Source: Sitta carolinensis
Taxonomy: Eukaryota > Chordata > Aves > Passeriformes > Sittidae
DNA length: 64,000 nucleotides
Assembly: GCA_032173965.1 (NCBI GenBank)
Contig: CM063288.1
Location: 20,061,501 to 20,125,500, forward strand
Reading direction: 5' to 3'
Shown: in pieces, positions 55,801 through 64,000 of the stretch
Layout: each line of letters begins with the position of its first letter
Position numbering within the stretch: position 1 is the stretch's first letter
Program-made: the position numbers and the translations under genes
The notes under the pieces: model-generated
Seen by the model: the letters and a program-made list of their open reading frames with translations, nothing else
What the model was told of the DNA's origin: nothing
Databases searched by the model: none

Positions 55801-58571
55801 GAACTAATCAAAATAAACCAAAACCAAGTCCACGGCCTCAATCGAACAGAAAACTTAATTTAGCTCGTGAATCTCCAGCACTTCTGCCCTGCAGCCCTGG
55901 CAGAAGAGTTAAAGGATAGTAATCTGCCATTTTATGGAATATCTACGAGATTCGCAGATGGTGGCCAGAAGCTACAGAGCTGAACCAGGAACAAACACCA
56001 TCTCCTTTTCCTGAAACCTCAATTCCTGTTTATCCTTAGGCCAGTGTGCAGTTAGCAATTCAGAATTTTACTTGGGTAGATGACTGGTATTTCTTAGGAA
56101 CAGCCTGTGCACATGATCAGTTTAGTAACAAAGTTCTGGTGATGTGAAACTGCATCAAGACTTACAGAATTCGAAGGCCAGAACACAGCACATGGAGACC
56201 TGCTCTGGGGTGAAAGGGTGAGGAGGTGTACATTTTGTTACTTTACTCACAGTAGGAGTGCAGTCTCTGTCCACTGGCCTGTCTCTCTGCTGCCCTTCTT
56301 GCACCTAGAAAGGAAGAATTCTGTCCTAGGAGGAGGCTGCCAACATTACTTGGCACTGACAAGATGTGTGACTCTATCAAATAATCACATTCTCAGCCTT
56401 GGAACTTGTGTCCTATAGGATCAAAAGTTATGCATAATCCTTAGTTGTGCAATGTAAGTTTTACTCTCTCTGAACTGTTTCCTTTGTTAGGTTCACAGTT
56501 AATCCATCTTAAAAGCTGTATTCCAGCATTGCTCAGCTCACCCACAAGAGAGAGCTTCAACAACCACAGAGGTTAGTCTCACCTTGGGCAACCAGGAAAG
56601 CCTATTCTGCCAACAAAACAACGTTTTAACAACAATCCTCTTGTCTGGGAGCTGTTTGCTCTGCCAGCAAGTCGCTGCATATTCGCATACTTTGTTTGTG
56701 GCACTTGAAGGTTAGCTGAGCTATGAAACCCCTACAGAAGCTAAAAACATAGGAAACATGAGTGAATTCAAGCTGCAAAACCCATAGTCAACATAGGCTT
56801 GCTAGTAATGTAAGAAAAGCCTGCACTGGATGATTACCGTATTAGCAAAAGCAATGCAGAGCTGTGAGCTTTGTGTTTGATGAGGGACACTGGAGGTAAT
56901 AGGACTCACTGAGCATTGACTCCTCAGGACCTTCTCATGGGCAGAAAGGACATTATAGCACTGCCCAGGTCCTGCTTCCTGAACATATCTTTTCCCAGCC
57001 CTCAGAGTTCATCTGCCAACATCCTCTGCTGGCAGCTATCAAGAACAAACAATTCATTTCAGCAATCTTGCTCCTAAATGAATGATGGAGACAAATATCC
57101 ATCTTCAGCAAAGCCCACTACATTCTCAGTTGGCATAACAGAAATAGCTTCCAGTTCTTGGTACTGTACAGAAAGAGCAGACAGACACTTCAATAGGTAA
57201 GACCTTGCTGTGACCATTTTGCCGCCATCTCACCCTTATCTTTCAAGCTGATTTCCCCTGAAATTGTGTTTAGTGAGTCTTCAAAATAGTCTTTAAAATC
57301 AAACTGAAAATTTTAAACCTCCCATCTAGGCATTTCTAAGTACTTACCCATTGCATGGGCTTGGATGTGTGCATGTACCATAAGCAGTGCTTTCACACGT
57401 GAAAGAAAGAATCAGGGAACTGAAGCTGGCTCAGAGGAATAGTGCAACTTCTTTAAAAAACATCAGAACTTGTAAACAGAAGTTGCAATTTTTTGCAAAC
57501 AAGAGCTCAGTATTAACTGAGTCATCAGTCAAGTATCAACTATGATGCTAAAAGCTAGAACTGTAAGAAAAGATATAAAAAGCTATTTCATAATACTGTT
57601 TATGCCCTCAGGTAGGTAAATATGTGTTCACATGAAACAGGGAACAGAAAAAGTGTGGTCTCAGGCAGTGACACTGCTTTACTAAGACTCAGAAGTCTGA
57701 CAATAGATGTTTTTGTAGATATAAACAGTACTTGTGTAAATCCTTTAAGAGAGTTAATGACAACTTTCAAAAAAACCAAAGCAACTGGAAGTCTTTGTAT
57801 TTCCAAGTAACATGCCATGTACTAGAAATGACTAACTTTGCAAAACAATTACCTTTGTTTAAAACAAAGCTGCATTTTTATTTGAAACAGGTTTCTTACC
57901 CATCTAACCAGTAACACCTCTTCAGAGAGAAGACGAAAAAGCCCCACAACCCAAAACCACACTTGTAGTCTGGGCACAAAAGGAACTTACTGTTCCTAAC
58001 CCAGTTCCTGTTTTCATTCCTAACTAATAAAAGTAACAAAAATAATGTACTTATGGACTGTATTGTGCTTCAGAATATTTTTAGCCTAAAAGCATGCATC
58101 ATAAAGGAATAGAAAGACTTGGAGGAATTTAGGGTAAAATATTAAGGACTGTGAGAAACTGAACCAAATATTTTTCAAATACTCCTCGGAAGCTGCCATA
58201 TGTCACTCACACATAAGCGTACTGTTGCATCCTTACCTGCAGATATGCACTGCTGGAGTTCAATATATAGGCTGCTCCCCAGCCCCTCATCAATTTGCAG
58301 AAGTACTTGTGCCAGCCTTTATTCTTGTCTTCACAATGCCTTCTTGTCAGTCTACAAACTTCTGTCTCTGACAACTCAACATCCTTCCTCAATAAGTACA
58401 TTACTAGTTCCTGCTCTACAGGACTTGCTGCCTTGGAGATTGCTGCCATAACCAGCACTACCCGGGTTATACTTCAAGATAAGGCCTGAAGGCCTCTCAG
58501 ATTCTTTATCAACTTCCTTCCCTTTTTCTCTCTTCACCTTTACCTGTCATCTGTAGATTGGACCTCATAGT

Positions 58572-59216
58572 ATGATTCAGAAAGGCTACAATGGGTTGCC
58601 AAAACCAAGGAAATTTCTCGTGGTGTATAGGAAGAGAGATGATGAAAGAGAGCTATTAAAGGACAGAAGCCAGACGGCTGTCTTCTTACTAATCACTGCA
58701 TTTGGCACTCTGCTTGGCTACTCCATGAAGCAGAGGAGTCCTACTGTCACCTCTTGCAGAAGATTCCTCATTTGCCATCCTCATACAAGGAGAGCCCATG
58801 TATTTTCAACTGCTTCTCCTTGGATCCCCCAAGAAACAAGCAGAAGTCGCCACCACATCCAGTGCCTGGCATGCTCTGTACACTCTGGTCACCACCCATC
58901 CACCCCGGCCGGTGCTCACCTCAGAGCCCTGCAGCTTCTGTGGAAGGTGTGGGCTGGCCAGAGAGAGGATCAGAAGTCAGCCGGGTGGGAGAGAGACACT
59001 ACCCCACGCCTGCCACCTGAGACACCACATGCTGTCAGTGTGACGGCGCAGCAGCAGTTTTCCAGAGGCAGGTCAGCCTCTGGAGGCAGCTTGCTCCACC
59101 GACACCGTATGTATGCTGGAGGAGAGGCACCACACTTCCTTCAAGGAGAACTCTTCAAAAGCATTAGAAGAAAACTGTTGTTATTGGGGTTGAACTTGAA
59201 CAACTTCTACAACTGA
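58572..59216 (+). CDS. Hypothetical ORF of 214 codons, probably not a gene
   Basis: This is the longest ATG-initiated plus-strand frame outside the known genes and the GC-rich islands. The predicted protein is basic, with many Arg, Ser and His, and has one apolar stretch near residues 36-50 (TAVFLLITAFGTLLGY) that could span a membrane. No domain is recognised. There is no CpG island or clear promoter before it. Low-complexity Arg/Ser/Pro composition after residue 60 suggests chance coding. It could also be a lineage-specific exon or lncRNA frame. Confidence 0.15.
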   Translation: MIQKGYNGLPKPRKFLVVYRKRDDERELLKDRSQTAVFLLITAFGTLLGYSMKQRSPTVTSCRRFLICHPHTRRAHVFSTASPWIPQETSRSRHHIQCLACSVHSGHHPSTPAGAHLRALQLLWKVWAGQREDQKSAGWERDTTPRLPPETPHAVSVTAQQQFSRGRSASGGSLLHRHRMYAGGEAPHFLQGELFKSIRRKLLLLGLNLNNFYN

Positions 59217-62200
59217 TTGTGATACTGAGCGCGGCTCATGAGCACAGTGCAGCTCCAAGTGCAAGTGTTTGCTTCTAGCCCCATATGCTGTGCAAGCAGA
59301 ATACTGGCTGTTTAAACAGAAACACTTCACTAGAGGAGGTTGCTTGATGAGTCCTGTACATACCTCCTTATAAAGAACAGAAATGTGCTTTCTGAAAGAA
59401 ATACAGTATTAAAATAGATTGGGCAAATAATAAATAATGCCCCCAGCCTCCCATCTGCAGCAGTCTGAGTGCTGGGCATATGGCGCCTTTCCAGACCACA
59501 TGGCAGCCAATGAGGCAGAGCTGGTATCATTATTTCACCCACCTTTAGCAGGAAATAAAACATCTGTTTAATCCTGACAGTGTGACTCCCCAGTAGTTAA
59601 GCTAAGATGGTTCAAAAGGAATACAATTGAAAATTATGTTTAAGGCAGCACAACACAGTGATAAGACTTTGCAATTTTTTTAAGACTCCAGTCTGACACT
59701 TTGAGAGTCATGGGATTTTTCATGGCTGTAGACAGTCAGGATCTCAGTTTCACAGTTCAGCCAGAAAGAATTCCTGCTTTTGAAAAAGGGCACCTTTTCA
59801 GCAGGACTCAGAGGACAAGTGGCTGTGGCTCTGGACTGCTCACAAGTAGAGCAGCTGTACTTGCTGCTGCTCTCAGTTCTGGTTACCAATGGTGTTTTCT
59901 CAATGATGTTCAACCACAAGACAGCATTAAGAGTTTGAACACTGGGACTGTTACTGTGAAAAAGCAGCAAGAGCAGACATGCCATTCTGTGAAGTATATA
60001 AGCAAATGAAGGTATTTTTGGGGTGCAGAACAACTTCTAAAATTTATGGAATGTTCCCCTGGAAAGTTAAACCCAGTACTATTGACTATCAGTAAGTAGC
60101 CAGAGGGCTGACTGATAGCCTAGCTAGGCAATTATAAGCAGGAAGTACAGCTGCAAATCTCACCTTATGAAAGAGCAAACAGGGCCCTAAGTATCAAAAG
60201 AGACAGCCACCAAAAGAGAGAGGGGTATTTAAGAGGCTGACATAGTCAGAGTGGTCCAGTGAAACTGAACAAAGGGAAATTGAAACCAAATGTTCGTAAC
60301 AATTCCTACGTCTCAGATTAATCTGCATAGCAGTCTTAGCAGGGAAGTGTTCAAATCCCCTTCCAGAAAAGGACAAAACAAAGTCTTGGGTTCAGCAACC
60401 CAAAGGGTAAGTCTGTGTTGAATTACTGGACTATGATGAAAAACATTTGTTGTTTTTGTGGGATTCATCTCACTCTATCCTCCTCCTATCCAGCAGAGCT
60501 TACTCATAGACACTGTAGTGCTCCTCTTTGAACTGGTTTGGCTCAGTGGCTGGACAGGCATTTGGTTAGTGGTGGTCAGTTTGGAGGGAGGAGAGTTTGA
60601 AGAATCTTTACAGGCAGCCACTAGGAACAGATTCCAGCTGGCTGCAAGTACTCAAACCAGGATGTGATGCACAGCAAAGTCTCATGCTCCTGAGCAACCC
60701 TGTCAGCCGATAAGCACAAGCACCCTGGCATGCATGGCAGCACTGAAATGTACAGACATAGTCATTGTTGTGCTACCCCTTAGGAAACAGCTGATTTTGC
60801 TGCAGTTTGAAACAACAGATGTGGATTAAACCCTCGAAAAAAATTGATTTGAGGCATAATTAAAAGAAGCCTGGATCCAACCAAAGACAAAACTGAAAAG
60901 CAAAAATGGAACTTTGGTAACCTGACTTTGACTATTCTTTACTGGCCTTGACTAGGTAAAAAAAAACTGTCAAGCCCCTGCAGCTGCAGGTAGCTGTTGT
61001 CCTTTGCTCAGAAATATAAACAGCTACTGGCACAGAGCTGTAACAGAGGCTGCTGTTCTACTTATGGGCTCAGAGCTACTGAAGTTGGGCAAGACCATTA
61101 CCATCTTCCTCCCAGACCTGCTGCAGTGTGCCCACCACAAAATGTCACCTAAAGTTCCTATGCATGCTTCACATTCCTGGACGAGCTGGAGCATATTCTT
61201 GAGAAGGAATTCAAACTTCAGTTAATAGTTGTGGATTACGTACCTACAACTATTAAAACTCTTCCTGTATTTTGTATCCCTCACTGGAAAGGGTGAACTT
61301 TTCTTCCCCATAATGGTCCTTATAAAATTGTGTGCATTTTTTCAAGGGTACACTGCACAAAGATTGTCTTGCTTGACTGTTGGCTACACGTTCACAGGTG
61401 TCTTTGCTGTCAGTTATTGATGCCATCAAGAAAGCAGCATCCCTTAAAAGGCTTCCAACTGAATTTTAGCTCCAGGCCGCATACTTCCTCTCTGCAGGGT
61501 AGCTTTTACCATCTAATCTCACTGGAACAAGAAGGCTTTAAAACTAGGAAAAAATGAATGAGGAAATCAGTGATACCAATTATACACCAAATGAAGATAA
61601 GTCCCTCTGTCTCATTAGCACTGTTTAATTATGCTTGGATTTAAATTCTAAATATAGTTCATACAAATTCACAAGGGCAAGTGTTTGCTTCCCTTGTTGT
61701 AATCCTCTTCACATCTAATACTCCTCTCCTATGAGATCAACAGTTTTAAGAACCTGTCCGCTTGAGTCATACACAGAAAAGATGCTGACACTTCACCCCT
61801 TACAAGTGAAAGATGTTGGTTAAGCAATGGCTTATGTTTGATATTTGCACTGCTGTGAGAGTCCAGAGGTCTCAGATGACTTCTCAGCTTCCTATGCTGG
61901 GTCTGTGTGTACATGTGGAGAAAGTGCCTGCTATGGGTTTCTACATTCTTAATAAAGCAGGAGCAGTATATTTTCCATATGTTTGTTGTCATGACCCATA
62001 ATGATGTTCATTATAAATTCTCATCGGGCTGAACAAAGACACCGGACCAGGTGTCAGGAACATTTATGCTTTTATTGTACAGTTGCCATAACTCTGGCAA
62101 CTGTTTAGACTAAAATGGTCTTGGCTAATAAACTCTTAAATTCTTAAATATGCTTCCACAAAGGTGTTGGCTAACAAGCCCTTCGTTTTGTGCACTTCAG

Positions 62201-62699
62201 TAAGTTCTCAACTCCCACAGCAAATCGATCAAATGTGCTGTCACACAAGTGTAAACACACCAGTACTCATAGGTGCTGTCACACAAGCCAGGACACAGCT
62301 CCAGAAGCTGCCCACTCCCACAAAAACTGCAGTACAGATTACAGAGTGGAATATGACAGCTGTGCTTTGCCCAGGAAAAGCAGTGGAAGAAAACGAAGAA
62401 TGTCATTGGTCCTTAGATTCCAAGTTGGTCCTGCTATGTTAGGTTTTATAATATAAAAAGTATAAAAATATAAAATGCTTTTTGTTGTTTTGTTTCTTAG
62501 GCTTCTGGGGCTTGGCTTCCAGACTGACTTTACTTGTCTCCATCTCTGTGAAGACTTCCTGTTTCCCCCAGCCCAGCATCTGAAGAAGAGGTCGAGACCA
62601 TCTGTCCTCTTGTTCACAGATTTGTTTATTCTTTGTTATCTCACATTTGTGCCTCTGGCCTGCTGAGGTCTTCCCGGCAGGCCACATTGTGTCAGACTC

Positions 62700-63025
62700 C
62701 CCAACCTTTGGGACAGCGCTAGCTCTTATACTAAAAATTATGTTTGCTTTATTTACAACAACTCCCCAATACCTATTAACTACATTGAACAGTGTACTTT
62801 TATTCTAGACCAACCAAAATGTGCCACACCACCGCAGAAGATGGAGAGTGAGAGGACGAAGAAGAAGCCCAGGGACGCACCCAGAATTCTCCATCTTTGT
62901 CCCCTGATCTCACACTATAAAACCCCAAAATTCTACTTTTTCACCCTGTGATATGCTAATTATCATTCTACCTAAATTCTTGTAACATATAAATCTTCCC
63001 AGGACAGTCAGAGGGATGTCCTGGT
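62700..63025 (+). mobile_element. Possible solo LTR remnant
   Basis: The text from 'ccaacctttgggacagcgct' through 'aaaatgtgccacaccaccgc' and 'agaagatggagagtgagagg' to 'cactataaaaccccaaaatt' and 'ctttttcaccctgtgat' has the look of a passerine endogenous retroviral LTR. It has a TATA-like CTATAAAACC about 100 bases before its apparent right end near 'cagtcagagggatgtcctgg'. I cannot find a matching partner LTR or a target duplication in the window, and the boundaries are guesses. Confidence 0.3.
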
Positions 63026-64000
63026 TCCCACACTGCTACATGAATGGTCAAGAGTGAAAGAGGATGACAGGAAAAAGAGGGAGAGTGGGGGCCAATCCTT
63101 TTACAGACTCTTATATAAACTAGATTTTCTGCACTGCTTTGTTTGCAAATACAGAGTCAGCCCTTCTCCAGGAAGAGACCTGGGGGATAGGACATTGAGC
63201 ATGAGCCTCAGGGCAGAGCGGGGAGTTGGCTCAGAACAGTGCTGCCCCACCTCTGCAGGACTCTCTCCTTTGATCACCTTTCCTGTAGCAATACTCAGAA
63301 TGTTTGGGACAAAAAATGCTTAGGTCTGGTCCTCTACACTTGTGTGCATACATTGATGTGTGTATGTTCTGTCTAGCTCCTTAAATGCAAGCCGTCAAAG
63401 TTTGCAAGAATTTGAGTCTTACCTTCCCAGACATGGTCAAACACTTTTTCTGTCCAGATGCATGAACTAATGCAAAACAGTATTTTCACTTATTAAGAAA
63501 GAAACTTCTAATGTACAGCTACACCCTAATGGAATCAATTTATGTGAAACACTCAGATAATCCTTACGCTAAGTATTTGTCTCAGGTCAAAAATACAACA
63601 AAATCTTTAATGGCAAAAGGATATTTAATTGCCCTAAAACAGAAGAGCCATGCTATTTGGATTAGTAACTACTACATTATAATTTCTCACATGAAAAATG
63701 CCCTTGCAGATTATATATTGCAGTAGCTATCACTATTACGTTCATCAAGTTAGAAATTAATTTAGCTCTACCTCCTATCCTTAATTCACCTTTATCAGCA
63801 CAATGTCCTATAAATAACATGGTAGAAATTTTAAGCAGTGACCATCATAAGGAAATGGGTGACTTGAACATTATAAAGTATTACTTTAAAAGCTGCCTGA
63901 GTTCGGACTGTGTCATTTCAAATTACAAGAATGGCAGTAGTAAGAATAAAGTCCAGAGAAGAGAGAAGAGATGAATTATAATATTTCCAGCAATTATATT

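Larger units (their letters stand above)
52871..64000. other. Downstream intergenic stretch, no known gene recognised
   Basis: About 11 kb beyond GORASP2 contains no exon that I can assign. TLK1, which follows GORASP2 in mammals on the opposite strand, is not seen on either strand. Only two items stand out: a 214-codon open frame at 58572-59216 and LTR-like text around 62.7-63.0 kb, both listed separately. The rest is AT-rich text with short random frames. Confidence 0.5.

Noticed and set aside
52871..64000. Expected TLK1 exons after GORASP2
   Set aside because: I looked for kinase motifs on both strands and found none; TLK1 may lie beyond the window or the order may differ.

Overview
The window looks like a single stretch of bird nuclear genome, probably a songbird or other neoavian. 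The evidence is five CR1 LINE fragments, an avian ERVL-type LTR fragment, compact genes with GT-AG introns, and three vertebrate genes (MLPH, PRLH, RAB17) whose human counterparts are neighbours on 2q37.3, followed by GORASP2, whose human counterpart is on 2q31. Both human regions correspond to avian chromosome 7 as far as I know, so I place the window there by inference.

Left part, about 1-20 kb, GC-rich and gene-dense. The last seven recognisable coding exons of melanophilin (MLPH, +) run to a stop at 7357. PRLH (+), encoding the prolactin-releasing peptide precursor, is complete at about 10.7-12.3 kb. RAB17 (-) is complete from its start at 15738 to its stop at 13479, with a probable non-coding first exon and promoter near 19.35-19.5 kb. 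PRLH and RAB17 converge, with poly(A) signals only about 0.8 kb apart. This part also holds several tandem repeats: an (ATCC)n array, a 35-bp repeat and a 37-bp minisatellite.

Middle, 20,969-30,115. A full-length gammaretrovirus-like (class I) endogenous provirus lies on the minus strand. It has two 550-bp LTRs that differ at only three positions by eye, flanking GGGG, a histidine-tRNA primer-binding site, a polypurine tract, and gag, pro, pol and env. Gag ends in an amber codon in the usual gammaretroviral readthrough position. Despite the near-identical LTRs, every canonical gene is interrupted. An intact cysteine-rich ORF of 141 codons sits between pol and env, where related viruses normally have no gene. 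It is the least explained feature here.

Right part, about 30-64 kb, AT-rich. After about 6.5 kb with no recognisable gene, a CpG-rich promoter leads into GORASP2 (GRASP55, +), ten coding exons from 37,457 to 52,130. Its last coding exon carries an apparent one-base frameshift at a C5 run. Nothing from about 52.9 kb to the end can be assigned to a known gene.

The RAB17-GORASP2 adjacency is not the mammalian order. The young provirus lies in that interval and a CR1 fragment stops at its left edge, so either an evolutionary breakpoint or an assembly join there should be considered. The four host genes do not form one pathway, but three act in membrane traffic: MLPH links Rab27 melanosomes to myosin Va, RAB17 is an epithelial recycling GTPase, and GORASP2 stacks Golgi cisternae. 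PRLH is a secreted neuropeptide. I saw no convincing new multigene system.
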